64,000 nucleotides of DNA from Dugong dugon (lineage: Eukaryota; Chordata; Mammalia; Sirenia; Dugongidae). The notes below the pieces were generated by a model. It did not search any database. It saw nothing but the letters and a program-made list of their open reading frames with translations, and was not told the origin of the DNA. Shown piece by piece: positions 1 to 11,430 of this stretch (position 1 is its first letter; each line of letters opens with the position of its first letter). The stretch spans positions 138,968,734 through 139,032,733 of the forward strand of contig CM057462.1 in NCBI GenBank assembly GCA_030035585.1. Reading direction: 5' to 3'. The translations under genes and the position numbers were made by a program.

Positions 1-2432
1 AGTCTGCCTATCCATGAGCATTGTATGTTTTTCGACTTATGTAGATATCTTAGGGTTTCTTGCAGTAGTGTTTTGTAGTTTTCTTTGTATAGGTCTTTTA
101 CATCCCTGGTCAGATTTATTCCTAAGTACTTTATCTTTTTAGGGGCTATTGAAAATGGTATTATTTTCCTGATTTCCTTTTCATCGTTCTCCTTACTGGT
201 GTCTAGGAATCCAACTGATTTTTGAACGTTTATCTTGTATCCTCCTACTCTGCTGAATCTTTTTATTAGTTCCAGTAGATTTCTGGTGGATTCTTTAGGG
301 TTTTCTATGTATAGTATCATATCATCTGCAAACAGGGACAGTTTAACATCTTCATTACCAATTTGGATGCCCTCTATTTCTTTTTATTGCCTTATTGCTC
401 TAGCTAGAACTTCCAGCACAGTGTTAAATAGGAGTGGTGATAAAGGGCATCCTTGTCTTGTTCTTGTTTTTAAGGGGAATGTTTTCAGCCTCTCTCCATT
501 AAGAATGATGTTGGCCGTTGGTTTTGCATAGATGCCCTTTATTATGTTGAGAAATTTCCCTTCTATACCTACTTTATTGAGAGATTTTTTTATCAGGAAT
601 GGGTGTTGGACTTTGTCAAATGTCTTTTCTGCGTCAATTGAGATGATCATGTGATTCTTTTCTTTCCTTTTATTTATGTGGTGGATTACTTTCATTGATT
701 TTCTAATGTTGAACCATCCTTGCATATCTGGTATGAATCCTACTTGGTTGTGGTGTATTATTTTTTTGATATGATGCTGAATTCTATTGGCTAGAATTTT
801 GTTGAGAATTTTTGCATCTATATTCATGAGACATATTGGTCTGTAATTGTCTTTTTTTGTGATGTCTTTGCCTGGTTTTGGTATCAGCATTATGCTGGCT
901 TCATAAAATGAATTTGGCTGTGTTGCTTCCTCTTCTATGCTCTGAAATAGCTTGAGTAGTACTGGTACAAGCTCTTCTGTAAATGTTTTGTAGAATTCTC
1001 CAGTGAAGCCACCTGGGCCAGGGCTTTTTTTGGTTGGGAGTTTTTTGATTACCTTTTCCGTCTCTTCTCTTGTGTTGGGTCTGTTCAGATTTTCAACATC
1101 ACTTTGTTGTAGTTTGGGTAGGCCATGTGTTTCTAGAAATTTATCCATTTCCTCTAGGTTTTCCAATTTGTTGGAGTATAGTTTTTCATAATATTCTGTT
1201 ATAATCCTTTTTATTTCAGTTGGGTCTGTTGTAATGTCCCCCATTTCATTTCTTATTTGGGTTATTTGTGTCCTCTCCTGTTTTTCTTTTGTCAGTATAA
1301 TTAGTGGTTTGTCGATTTTTTTGATTCTTTGAAAGAGCCAACTTTTCGTTTTGTTGATTCTTTCTATTGTTTTTCTGTTCTCTATTTCATTTATTTCTGC
1401 TCTGATCTTTACTATCTCCTTTCTTCCGGTGGTTGTGGGCTTCTTTTGCTGTTCTCTTTCTATTTGTTTGAGTTCTGTAGTTAATGTTTTGATTTTGTCC
1501 CTTTCTTCTTTTTTGATATGTGCATCTATTGCTATAAATTGTCCTCTGAGGACTGTCTTTGCTGTGTCCCAAAGGTTTTGGTATGATGTGTTTTCATTCT
1601 CATTTGATTCTAGGAATTTTTTGATTCCATCTCTGATTTCTTCTATTACCCACTGATGTGTAAGCAGGGTATTATTCAGTTTCCATGTAGTTGATTTATT
1701 TTCCTTGCTCTTTCTATTGTTAATTTCTACCTTGATGGCATTGTGGTCAGAGAAGATACTTTGAATTATCTCAGCGTTTTGGATCTTGTTGAGGACTGCT
1801 CTGTTGCCTAAGATGTGGTCTATTCTGGATAATGTTCCATGTGCATTGGAAAAGAATGTCTACTTTGAAGCCATTAGTTGTAGTGTTCTATATATGTCTA
1901 TGAGGTCAAGTTGGCTGATTGTGCCCTTTAGGTCTTCTGTATCTTTGCTGAGTTTCTTCCTAGTTGTTCTGTCCTTTACTGAGAGTGGTGTGTTGAAGTC
2001 TCCTACTATTATTGTGGAATGGTCAATTTCTCTTTTCAGTGTTGTTAGAGTTTGTTTTATGTATTTTGGAGCCCTGTTCTTGGGTGCGTAGATGTTTATT
2101 ATGGTTATGTCTTCATGATGGATCCTCCCCTTAATCATTATATAGTGTCCTTCTTTGTCTTTTATGATAGATTTTGTTTTAAAGTCTATTTTATCTGAGA
2201 TTAGAATTGCCACTCCTGCTCTTTTTTGGTAGTTGTTAGCTTGATATATTTTTTTCCAACCTTTGACTTTTAATAAATTCACATCTTTGTTTCTAAAGTG
2301 TGTCTCTTGTAGACAGCATATTGATGGATCCTGTTTTCTTATCCATTCTGTCACTCTCCATCTCTTTATGGGTGCATTGAGTCCATTTACATTCATTGTA
2401 ATTATTGATAGATGTGACTTTGTTGCTGTCAT
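1..2432 (-). pseudogene. L1 ORF2 remnant (endonuclease + reverse transcriptase), copy 1
   Basis: ORF2 protein nicks target DNA and reverse transcribes L1 RNA. The start ATG is the complement of 2430-2432. An open stretch of 190 codons (2432-1860) is the APE-type endonuclease: it begins with a NVNGLNAPIKR-type strand and contains CLQETH (catalytic Glu region) and VGDFNTPLS (catalytic Asp region). A stop or frameshift ends it near 1860. A second open stretch of 286 codons (1244-384) is the reverse transcriptase core, with [36 protein letters not shown] and [13 protein letters not shown]. The FADD catalytic motif is encoded a little further on, near 325-336. The C-terminal part lies outside the window. 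The frame is broken at least twice; it is a pseudogene but relatively well preserved. Confidence 0.93.
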
Positions 2433-2444
2433 TTTGTAGTGCTT

Positions 2445-2693
2445 TTATTGTGGTGCTGAAGTTTTCTTTGTTATTCTTACTCTTTTGTGCTGAGTTACTT
2501 TTGTTTGTGGTTTTTTTTTTTTCATTTCTCTTGTTTTTGTAGGTTTTGCTTTTGCTGAGACTTTATGTTTTTCCTCTTTATTTTTATGAGTATGTTTGTT
2601 AACTTTCTTGGTGGTTACCATGACCTTTAGCCTTATCTTTCTAAGTTTGAAGCAGTCTACCATTACTTGGTATCGCCTTGCCTTCCTCTCCAT
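2445..2693 (-). other. Lysine-rich reading frame in the L1 inter-ORF spacer, copy 1
   Basis: An 82-codon frame starting MERKARRYQV and ending TKKTSAPQ, with its stop 13 bases upstream of the ORF2 ATG. It lies wholly in the spacer between the ORF1 stop (2861-2863) and ORF2 (2432). It is highly basic, with runs of Lys, and has no domain I recognise. The same frame occurs in copies 2 and 3 (32704-33006 and about 48067-48345). It could be an accessory L1 protein, an uninterrupted but untranslated spacer, or a former C-terminal extension of ORF1. The sequence shows only that the frame is shared. Confidence 0.5.
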
Positions 2694-2860
2694 TAGAAGG
2701 TTCTATACCTACAGCATTTATTCCCTCTTTTATTGTTCTGATGTTGTCATTTACAGATTAACCTCTCTGGTTCCCTGTTGTAATTCTTTCTATTTTGGAT
2801 AGTACTTAAGAGTTCATTTCTTAGGTTGGTATCTGGCTAGTACAATCTTGTGTTGTAGAT

Positions 2861-3901
2861 TCAGCCTGTGGTCTGATGTTGTTTGTTCTCAGATCAGAGG
2901 ACTCACTTTAGTAAGTCCTGTAAGTTTGGTTTGGTTTTTACATGGTCCCTTAATTTCTCTTTATCTGGAAATGACCTAATTCCACGAACATATTTGAACG
3001 AGAGTTTTGCAGGATGTATTATTCTTGGCTGGCATTTTTTGCTTTCAAGGTTTTATATATGTCATACCATTGCCTTCTTGCCTGCATTGTTTCTGCTGAA
3101 TAATCTGAGCTTGGTCTTATTGTTTCTCCTTTGTATGTGACTTTTTGTTTTTCTCGAGCTCCTCTCAGGATTCTTTGTTTGTTTTTGGTTTTAGTGAGTG
3201 TGATTATGATATGCCTTGGTGATTTTCTTTTGGGGTCTATCCTCTATGGGATTCGTTGAGCTTCTTGGATGGTCAACTTTTCATCTTTCATGATATTTGG
3301 GAAGTTTCTGTCAGCAGTTCTTCAATGATCCTTTCTGTGTTTTCTGTTTTCTCTCCCACTTCTAGAACTCCAATCACTCACAGATTTTTGCTTTTGATTG
3401 TATCCCACATAATTCTCAGGGTTTCTTCATTTTTCTTTTCTTTTTTTTTTTCTGATTTTTCCTCAAACTGAGTTGTAGCCAAGTGTTTGTCTTCAATTTC
3501 ATTGATCCCATCTTCCATTGTTTCAAACCTGTTTCTCAGCCCTTCTATGACACTGTGCATTTCTGAAATCTTGTTGTTGAAATTTGGATTTCTAATTGTT
3601 GTTTTTGTGTGATTTCTGTTTGTGAATTTATTTTGGCATTTTGTTCCTGCATTATTTTCCTGAATTCTTCCATTTTTTTGTCTGTATTTTCCATGAATTT
3701 GTCTATTTTTTCCTCATTTATGTCTGTTTTTTGCTTCAACTCTTGGACAAGTGTGAATATTAGAGATTTGAATTACCTATCAGGTAGTTCTAGTGCCTTT
3801 TCTTCTACTGGAAAGTCATCTTGTGTTTTATTTTGTATGCCTAGTGTAACCATCCTGTCCTGCGTTTGTGTTTTGATAGTGTTCTGCTGTCTTTGGGGCA
3901 T
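2861..3901 (-). pseudogene. L1 ORF1 remnant (RNA-binding chaperone), copy 1
   Basis: ORF1 protein is the trimeric RNA-binding partner of L1 RNA. The start is the complement of 3899-3901, equivalent to the ATG of copy 2 at 34221-34223. The stop is the TGA complementary to 2861-2863, in a context shared by all three copies. The span of 1041 nt (about 347 codons) suits the family, whose human member has 338 residues. The N-terminal half encodes Lys/Glu/Gln-rich coiled-coil text (for example NEEKIDKFMEN around 3710). Frameshifts and stops break it into pieces, including 3739-3545 and 3560-3378, so no complete protein can be made. Confidence 0.88.
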
Positions 3902-5389
3902 TCAGTAGTTATTTTCATCGTTTATTGATTGTAGATTTGTTTGTTTTTTCCTGTTTTTTTGTTTTATTTGGTTATGTCTGAACAGGTGGGTTGTGCGTTC
4001 TTTGTTGTTTGCTCATCTGTGGGCGCGATACTTTTCACCTCCTTCTCCAATGGGCAGCGTCAGTCACTCAGGTATGGTACAGCAGGGCAGGTCCAGCTGA
4101 GGTGGAGTTGCTGGGATGGGTTATTAGTGGCATGTACTAGGGCCAACAGGGCAGCCTGGGAATCAGTGAAGGCCAGATTCCTGTAGGCCGTACCTGTGCT
4201 GCTTGGGGTGTGATGTTCAGTGCATGGTGCAGGTAGGTAGGAAGGAGGGGGTAGATTGTAATGTGTGGAGCTAAGATGGTTATGGGGAAGAAGAGAGAGA
4301 TGAGAGAGGAACAGCAGCCAAAAACATACACACAAACAAAAAAGAGTGCTAAGGGAGCTTGCTGTTGGAGTGGATAGATGAGAGACTGAGAAATGGAGAA
4401 AAACAAAAATGAAGAAATAAGAAAAAGGGTAAAAGGAAAAACATGAATAAATCGAGAAACTGGAAATGAAGAAAGAGAAAAAGGGAAAAAGGGAGAGGAA
4501 AACAAAACAAAGAAACAAACAAAAAAAAAAAAAACCAAAGCCAGAAAAAAAAAAAAAGACAAGAAAACAGAAGTGTTCCCAGGGGTGTCACTGTGCATCT
4601 TTGCAGAGTAAGGGAGTATCTCCCAAGCCACGTGGTACTGTCCAGCCAGAAGGGGCTCCCAAGCCGAGAAAAGAAAAAGGAAAGAATCAAAGAAACAAAT
4701 CTAAACAGAACAAAGAAATGGAAAAAGCCCCGGGGGTCCCGCCAGGGTGGCGGCACGGGCCAGGAAGCAGTTCCACAGTCGAGTGGCACCTCGCAGCCCC
4801 CCAGGAAGAAACAAAGATGCCCACGGAGCTAGATATTTAAGAGAAAGTAGGGAGAGGTGGTGAGAGTTAAGGAAGAAATCTAATGAAGTGGAAAAAAGCA
4901 ACACCAGCGACCAACAAATGGCACTCAGGGAGCCAGCCAGTATGGGCAGGTGGAATCCAAGTGACACTGGGGTTAAGCTGGTGTTTCCTGGCCAAGACAT
5001 TGTGGCCAAAGGAAGTAGAGGAGGCCAAGTTGGGGTGAAGAAGGGTGGGGGGTGGGAAATCATATATCATTGGTTACTGGTAGTTCTGTCTTCTGTCAGA
5101 TGTTCCGTGAAGCTGCTTTCTCATACCCCCTGTTCGCCATTCTCTGATAGGAGTCCAAGATGGCGGATCCATGCTGCAGTAGCTGATAGGGGACCTCCGC
5201 ATGTACCTCTCCTCCCTCTCTGTTCTTGGTCAGTTTCTTATTCCATTCGGTGCTTGGCTGAGTTCTTTATCTCCTCGTTTGATGCTTAGGGTTTCAGGAC
5301 TAATGTGTGACTCTGTTTGACTTTGTTTTTTGGATTTTTGCTGCAGAGGGACAACGTGGTGTTTCTGAGTGTAGTGCCATATTGCCCAC
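3902..5389 (-). promoter_or_regulatory. L1 5'UTR / internal promoter region, copy 1
   Basis: About 1.49 kb upstream of ORF1. The L1 sense strand is pyrimidine-rich in 4380-4720 (seen as A/G-rich on the plus strand). A GC-richer block lies at 4720-4800. A CAAGATGGCGG motif (5156-5166, plus strand, hence antisense to L1) resembles a YY1 site and lies about 225 nt inside the 5' end. Promoter function is inferred from the known role of L1 5'UTRs. Several long frames here, rich in Phe, Ser and Leu, are low-complexity artefacts. Confidence 0.75.
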
Positions 5390-5490
5390 TAATGTTAAAA
5401 TTTTAACCACACGTTATATTTACTCACTAAAGAATATTTGGAAATACAGAAATACATAGTAATGAAAATTGTCCCTAGCTATTGTTAATA

Positions 5491-5643
5491 AACTCATTGC
5501 TGTTGAGTCGATTCCAACTGATAGCGGCCCTGTAGGACAGAGTAGAACTGCCCCATAGGGTTTCCAAGGATCAGCTGCTGGATTCAAATTGCCGATCTTT
5601 TGGTTAACAGCCAAGATCTTAACAACTGTGCCACTAGGGCTCC
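5491..5643 (-). repeat. AfroSINE with target-site duplication
   Basis: tRNA-derived SINE in reverse orientation. It starts with the complement of the GAATCGACTC-type tail and ends with the complement of the GGAGCCCTAGTGGCAC head. Direct repeats AGCTATTGTTAATA (5477-5490) and AGCTCTTGTTAATA (5644-5657) flank it, with one mismatch in 14. Confidence 0.92.
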
Positions 5644-5657
5644 AGCTCTTGTTAATA

Positions 5658-6373
5658 GTTTTGGATAATTCCTTTAATCCATTTTAAACAATTTGTAGGA
5701 TTTTATAAAACATGGTTATAATTGTTATATATGTAATATATATTATAAACATAAAATGTTTAAAAATAAACATGTTTTAAAAATAAAAAATAAATAGTTA
5801 AAAATAAATTTCATTTGGATAAAAAAGTTTCTTGTTAAGATTCAGTCACTGTGTGCTAGTTACTTCAATCAACAGAAGTCTATTGACTTCTGTATTGAAT
5901 GTCTGTCATCACTGTTGTGTTTTAATCTAAACTGACCACTTGGGGCATCTGTTAACCTTTCAACGTTATTTTTAATATAGGTACAATCTCAAATCTTTCC
6001 CAGTTCAGACTTGCAAGTTTGCACTTTAGCAGACATCATTTTAATGTGCTAGAACATGAGGAGATTTCTTCCTCTGCATTGGCAAGAATCTCAGACTCTT
6101 AAGTGCATCTATAGTACAGTACTCTTCCCTGCCCTTTCATCCTTCTCCATGTTCAATACCACATTAAGGAACTGAAACTCTAAGACGGCTATCAGGACAG
6201 ATATCAAGAAGCCTGTAGAAAGGCTATCATTCTCTGGGTGTGAGATAAACACCCTGCCCAGGAGACTTCATTATACAGGATACTGCATTCTTGTTGAAGG
6301 ATTGATTGGCTCAACAGAATGGATAGAAAATAACAGAGAAACACCTGGAAACAAAGAAGGGAGTGGTGGGGAG
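5658..6373. other. No gene seen; AT-rich unique DNA
   Basis: AT-rich around 5690-5830, with ATAAAAAT-type runs. No repeat, coding signal or RNA gene is recognised; short open frames look random. Confidence 0.6.
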
Positions 6374-6871
6374 TGTCATGGATTGAATTATGTCCCCCCC
6401 AAAATGTATGTATCAATTTGACTGGGCCATGATTCCCAGTATTGTGTGGTTGTCCTCCATTTTGTGATTGTAATTTTATGTTAAAGAGGATTAGGGTGGG
6501 ATGTATAACACCCTTACTAAGTTCACATCCCCGATCCAATGTAAAGGAAGTTTCCCTAGGGTGTGGCCTGCACCACCTTCTATCTTACAAGAGATAAAAG
6601 GAATGTGAAGCAAGCAGAGAGTGTGGGGACCTCATACTACCAAGAAAGCAGTGCCAGGAGCAGAGTGCATCCTTTGGACCCCGGGTCCCTGCACAGAGAA
6701 GCTCCTAGTCCGGGGGAAGATTGATGAGCAGGCCGACAGAGAGGAAAACCTTCCCCTGAAGCTGACACCCTGAATTTGGACTTTTAGCCTGCTTTACTGT
6801 GAAGAAATAAACTTGTCTTTGTTCATCCACTTGTGGTATTTCTGTAATAGTAGCACTAGATGACCAAGACA
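6374..6871 (+). mobile_element. Solo LTR, ERVL-MaLR-like
   Basis: Begins TGTCATGGATTGAATTATGT and ends CACTAGATGACCAAGACA, with TG...CA termini. An AATAAA polyadenylation signal lies near 6805. A perfect 5-bp duplication GGGAG flanks it (6369-6373 and 6872-6876), the TSD length expected for ERVL/MaLR integration. No internal retroviral sequence is present. Related solo LTRs lie at 16416-16937 and 61462-61958. Confidence 0.85.
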
Positions 6872-7784
6872 GGGAGGAAGACGAGTAGTCATTTTACCAA
6901 AATGTAGACCATTTTTTAGGGCAATGACTCCAGGGCTTTGGAAGAGTAATTGAAATTAAAATGAGAACCTTTGCATTGTTCTCCTGAACTCTTCATGTGA
7001 TTTCTTTTGAGTAAAGGATACTAAAAGCAGCATCAACAACAAAAAATCTTTGGTGGAATTATTCATCAAGAACACATTTATTACAGAGCTTTTTTTTTTT
7101 TTGAAAAAATATTTTATCATCACAATAGGTTGCTGTCCCCTCTGAACTATAAAATAAGGGAGAGGAGGAACACCTCATTCCTGTGGAGATAATTGGAGTT
7201 GAAACATTTCATATGCTCCAGAGTAGAAAATGAAGAAACTCAATTGTACACAAAGAACAAAGGAAGATGTGCAGCGCGTCATCCTTTCCCCTATGTTGGC
7301 GATGAGCCCAGTTTATGAGCTGGAATTAAGCTTTGCCATAGCAACACTAAGAGTGAAGAATTCTTTAGGCTGAAAATGCTCTTGTCAGAGAAAATCTGAT
7401 ATGATTTGGGGATGGGAAGAGGCGTAGGTGTTGGGAATCGCTTGAAAAAATGCATTTTAACAGATAGTACTGTGAAACGCAAGTTCAGACTCCCTCTAAT
7501 ACCTTGCTAGACCTGGTGACAAATGCATCTTTTATCCTGCATACTTGATCTCTCATACTCTCTCCTAAACTCTTCTGATATGTTCACATGGCGTCCCCAG
7601 GTCCCCTGCTTTGCTTAGACAAGGGGTTCCATCCATGAGCTCTGATTCCCCTCAAGTATAATCCCTTCTAAAGGGATTACTTTAACCTTATTTAATCTAA
7701 ATAAGGGACTGTTTAACCTTGTTTGTTCCTGCTGATTGATGTCAGTACCTTGTTCAAGGGTTGGCCTTTGAGTCAAATCTCAAC
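6872..7784. other. No gene seen
   Basis: Unique-looking sequence with a short T run at 7091-7102. I recognise no repeat, gene or RNA. Confidence 0.55.
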
Positions 7785-7965
7785 CCACCGCCTTTTTTAA
7801 AAAAGTTTTATTGGAACACAGCCAGCCCATTGTTTTTTTCTTTGTCTCTGGCTGCGTTTGCACTACCACAGCAGAATTAAGAAGTTGCAACAGAGTCCGT
7901 ATGACCTACAAACATAAAAATACTTACTATGTGGCCCCTTTACAGAAAAAGCTTGTTAATTATTG
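7785..7965. repeat. Ancient DNA-transposon-like repeat (probably hAT)
   Basis: Contains TTTTATTGGAACACAGCCA and TTTACAGAAAAAGCTTG, text typical of an old mammal-wide nonautonomous hAT-type repeat. The subfamily and exact ends are not assigned. Confidence 0.5.
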
Positions 7966-8142
7966 GTAGTTGGTTAGAATACAGTGAAGCCGAAGTCTCT
8001 TAATTTACATTTGTTTGACATATCCAACCCCAGAAAGTGTCCTTGTAAATGGTTACAGCTGGTCAATGGATAGTCCTCACTGAACTATCCATTAGTCTTT
8101 CCATTAGCGGAAAAACAGTTCCCTATGCACATTCTGAGTAGA

Positions 8143-8294
8143 ATGTGTAGTGGTTAAGAGTTTGGCTGCTAACCGAAAGGTCAGCTGTTTGAATCCACCA
8201 GGCACTCCTTGGAAACCTTATGGGGCTGTTCTACTCTCTCCTATAGAGGTCTGCTCTCTCCTGTGAGTCACAATCGACTGGACAGCAATGGGTT
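8143..8294 (+). repeat. AfroSINE, 5'-truncated
   Basis: Contains GTGGTTAAGAG, GGCTGCTAACCGAAAGGTCA, CTTGGAAACC and CAATCGACTGGACAGCAATG, the normal order of AfroSINE blocks. The first ~12 bases of the head are lost. Confidence 0.85.
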
Positions 8295-8373
8295 ATGCAT
8301 CTTCTGGAGAATTCACCCAGGGTCAGTGGGATGATCTTAGTAAAGGCAGGATTTTGACCTTAAAAATGGATTG

Positions 8374-8814
8374 TGTAGTAGTTTTGTATTGCTGCTATAA
8401 TAAATTACAACAAACTGGTAGCTTAAAGCAACACAACTTTATTATCTTACAGTTCTGGAGGTACGAAGTCTAAAATGAGTTGACAGGACTGGAGACTGTA
8501 TGGGAGAATCCCTTGCCTTGCCTTTTCTAGCTTCTAGAGTCTGCCTGCATTCCTTGGCTTGTAGCTCCTTCCTCACATGACTCCCACCTCTGATTCAGTC
8601 ATCACATCTCCTTCTCAGACTCTGACTCTCCTACCCCCCTGTTATAAGTACCCTTGTGATTACACTGGAACCACCCAGAAGAGTCTCCCCATATCAAGAT
8701 CCTTAACTTAATCATATCTGCAAAGTCTCCTTTGGTATGTAAGGTAACATATTCAAAGAGTTTGGGGAGTAGAATGTGAACATTTTTGGGTGTGGCATTA
8801 TCCTGTCTATGACA
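8374..8814 (-). mobile_element. Solo LTR, MLT1/MaLR-like, reverse orientation
   Basis: Contains TATTGCTGCTATAATAAATT, ACTTTATTATCTTACAG and CTTGTGATTACACTGG in the order expected for the complement of an MLT1-type LTR. It runs from TGTAGTAG to a terminal TGACA. The flanking five bases agree only partly (GATTG, GATGA), fitting an old insertion. Confidence 0.7.
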
Positions 8815-10847
8815 GATGATAAATGCTTACTTTCACCCATTTCCCTTTGCCATAACAATTTTATTGATTACCAAACAGAAGGTACTAAGATAATTTTTTT
8901 TTTTAAATCAGTAGCTTGAAACTTCTTATAGATATTTTATTTACTTTTTCAATAAAGAGGATGAAATGCTTTTGACACTTTAAAGGGGAGAGCAGGATAC
9001 TTGGGAGATGGTTGAATCGTGACTGCATTGCAAAGTAAATGAATTATTTGTTACATAAGGACAATGCATATTTGCATAAATAAAGCACTTTCTAAATGGG
9101 CATAATGATTTTCCACTGTGTTTTCTAAACAAGAGACTTATTTTACATTTTAAAATACAAGACCTTACTGCTTCATGCTAAGTATAAGGTACTCTTTGAA
9201 GGTTATCATATAAATGCAATATGTCTTAATAATTCAACACAGAAATACACAGGTTTATAGGTAATTATTCAGCCACAGAAGGTGTTGCTGATTAATTGTA
9301 TCACTTGTACCAGAGGTGTCATTCTCCCGCCTCTAAAATGGGATCTGCCGTTTGGCCATAGTAAGTATGATGAGTATAAGTGAAAAAAGACTTCTTGGCA
9401 TGCACGTACCTTCAATGAACTGCTGTTTAACTCATTGAGGACTTGGTTGCAATTTCACATCCTGGAAAAGCCCCTGAGGCCCAAATGGTTTCAGTTTTTG
9501 TCAGTGAACATGCTATGTTCCAGAGATTATTATGTGTTATGCAGATGTCTTTACAGCAGCTTAACATAACCTCAAATTGCTCTTTCTTTACTTTTAATAC
9601 AAAATGTCCTATAACTCTACCTCTCTCTCTTTATCCCCAGTTATCTCCTCCTTGGTTTACCTCCATTTTTGCTCGCCTTTTATCCTCTGGTTCTCTGACT
9701 ACTTTGACTTCTGAGCTCCAAAGCACTTATTTTTATGTAACTCTCATTTGACATCTAGTATGGGCTTCCTCTATTGTTTTTTCTGCCTCCCTAACTAAAC
9801 TATGTTATCTGAAGGCGAAGGCTGCCTTCTATCTTCCCCCAGAGACTTAGCACTAAGCATAACATCCTATGCATAGTAAGCTCCCAGAAAACTACTGGTG
9901 TTAACTGTGATGACAGCATCATCTTATTGCTCAATAATTTTCTATCAGGGTGGTTCTAATGGTTTCATTTTATCCCCATTTATCTCTGAATCAAATTGAA
10001 AGTGTTGATCAAATTGCTTAAACTAGGTTTTGGTCACCTTGTTTTCTGTTTGTTTTTCCTCCTTCTTTCTTTCTACTTCCCATTGACTATCCAGTATGCA
10101 TAGAACATTCCAGTCTTCTCCTGTTGGACACCAAGCCCTATTGCTCCTTGCTTTCTGTTTTGACTGGCCACCTTTTATCTAGGAGAACTTCACTGGTTTC
10201 CTCTAGTCATTTTCACCTTGCCAGCACCAACTAGGGGATGACTCAGTCTTGTAATGGTAACTTATTCTTTGCTTTGGAAGATAGTTCTTGAGTCTGTGGT
10301 TGTGGCTAAAAGCTAATGTTGTGTTAACAGTTCTTGAAATTTTTCTTGGTCATCTGGGTCCTTCCTCTGGGTTCCAAATGCTATTCACTTACAGTTCAGT
10401 ATGGAGATTTCTTTATTCTGCATTGTATTATAGTTGCTTCTGTCTCTACCCTCATTAGATTTTCAGAATCTTGATAAAAGAGGGGGATGACCACCTGTCT
10501 CTGGCTTATCAGATCAGCACTGGGGGCTAGTAGGTCATAATAGGTACTCAATAGTATTTGGAATCAAAATGAAACAGCCTTTTATATTCTGGAGACAAGT
10601 TTGTCCTTTGACTAAGGAGCAATTTCTACTCTTTAAAGAGCTACTGTTCTCACTAATAAAATTCATTTGGATTCACTGCCAGTCCAAAGTCTTGCTCAAA
10701 ATGGACTATTCCCTTCCTTATCTTGTCTTAAGGCATATGCTCCTAAGTTGTTAGAATGATGTTTACTTAGTAATAATAAAAGCTTCAATAAAATGCATAT
10801 GAGCTTCACGTATTGAAAATATATTTATAGGAATCTTTCCAATTTAG
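8815..10847. other. Two kilobases without recognisable features
   Basis: No gene, RNA or repeat that I can name. Open frames such as 9443-9751 and 10569-10754 lack family motifs and splice or promoter context, and look like chance. Confidence 0.5.
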
Positions 10848-10935
10848 TTGTATAACTTGGACAAATTTCTTAACCTCTTTGCACCAAAGTTATAAATTAT
10901 GTAAAATGGGGATAAGTATTGCAGATACTGCCTAA
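10848..10935 (+). repeat. MIR fragment
   Basis: Core text AACTTGGACAAATTTCTTAA followed by GTAAAATGGGGATAAG matches the mammal-wide MIR core, moderately diverged. Confidence 0.7.
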
Positions 10936-11109
10936 CAGTCCTTATCCTTTTTGGTAATTCCTGGTAGTTGTAACCCTAACCCAAGGTTTCCTCCATCCAC
11001 CACTGATATGAACTAATATTTCTGCTATTCACAGGATTCTCCAGAAGATTTCCCTTATGGATGTGACAGATCCTAAAATAGAAAAGAACAATTAAGCTGG
11101 CCCTACCAA

Positions 11110-11228
11110 GGAGTCCTTGGGTGGTGCAGATGGATAAGTGCTCAGCTGCTAACTGAAAGGTTGGTGGTTCAAAACCACCAAGAGGCACTTCAGAAGAAAG
11201 GCCTGGTGATCTATTTCCAAAAGATCAT
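11110..11228 (+). repeat. AfroSINE 5' half, left arm of an inverted pair
   Basis: Head GGAGTCCTTGGGTGGTGCAG through CTGGTGATCTATTTCC, then the element stops. A reverse-oriented SINE begins about 18 bases later. Confidence 0.85.
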
Positions 11229-11245
11229 CATAACAAAAAACAAAC

Positions 11246-11430
11246 CATTGCAGTGGAGTCAATCCTGACTCATAGTGACCCTATAAGATAGAGCAGAACT
11301 TCCCCATAGGGTTTCCAAAGCTGTAAATCTTTATGGAAGCAGATTGCCACGTCTTTCTCCCATGGAGCAGCTGGTGGGTTCCAACCAGTGACCTTGAGGT
11401 TAGTAGCTGAGTGCTTAATCACAGAGCTCA
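11246..11430 (-). repeat. AfroSINE, right arm of an inverted pair
   Basis: Starts with the complement of the SINE tail (GGAGTCAATCCTGACTCATA) and ends with the complement of the head. With 11110-11228 it can form an imperfect foldback. Confidence 0.87.

Larger units (their letters stand above)
1..5389 (-). mobile_element. L1 LINE copy 1, 5' two thirds
   Basis: Autonomous non-LTR retrotransposon on the minus strand. In minus-strand order it shows a ~1.5 kb 5'UTR (5389 down to 3902), ORF1 (3901-2861), a ~430 bp spacer, and ORF2 from 2432 to the window edge. Its limits come from alignment by eye with copies 2 and 3. The 5' end at about 5389 matches the complete 5' ends of those copies (GTTGCCCAG-like text just inside the end). 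Position 1 corresponds to about 45633 in copy 3, so roughly 2.5 kb of 3' sequence should lie left of the window. Reading frames are broken, so it is not autonomous now. Identity as L1 is very secure; the subfamily is not assigned. Confidence 0.96.

Noticed and set aside
235-2091. Plus-strand frames of ~100 codons (235-531, 1351-1656, 1786-2091)
   Set aside because: They are antisense shadows of the L1 ORF2 on the minus strand; the same shadows recur in copy 3.
4060-5063. Several long minus-strand frames rich in Phe, Ser and Leu that look like membrane proteins, with a similar one at 34485-35003
   Set aside because: They lie in the pyrimidine-rich sense strand of the L1 5'UTR, where stop codons are rare in every frame. 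Overlapping frames are open at once and the matching frame changes between copies.
6374-6871. Part of a complete endogenous retrovirus
   Set aside because: Only one LTR with its own 5-bp TSD is present. No internal genes flank it, so it is a solo LTR.
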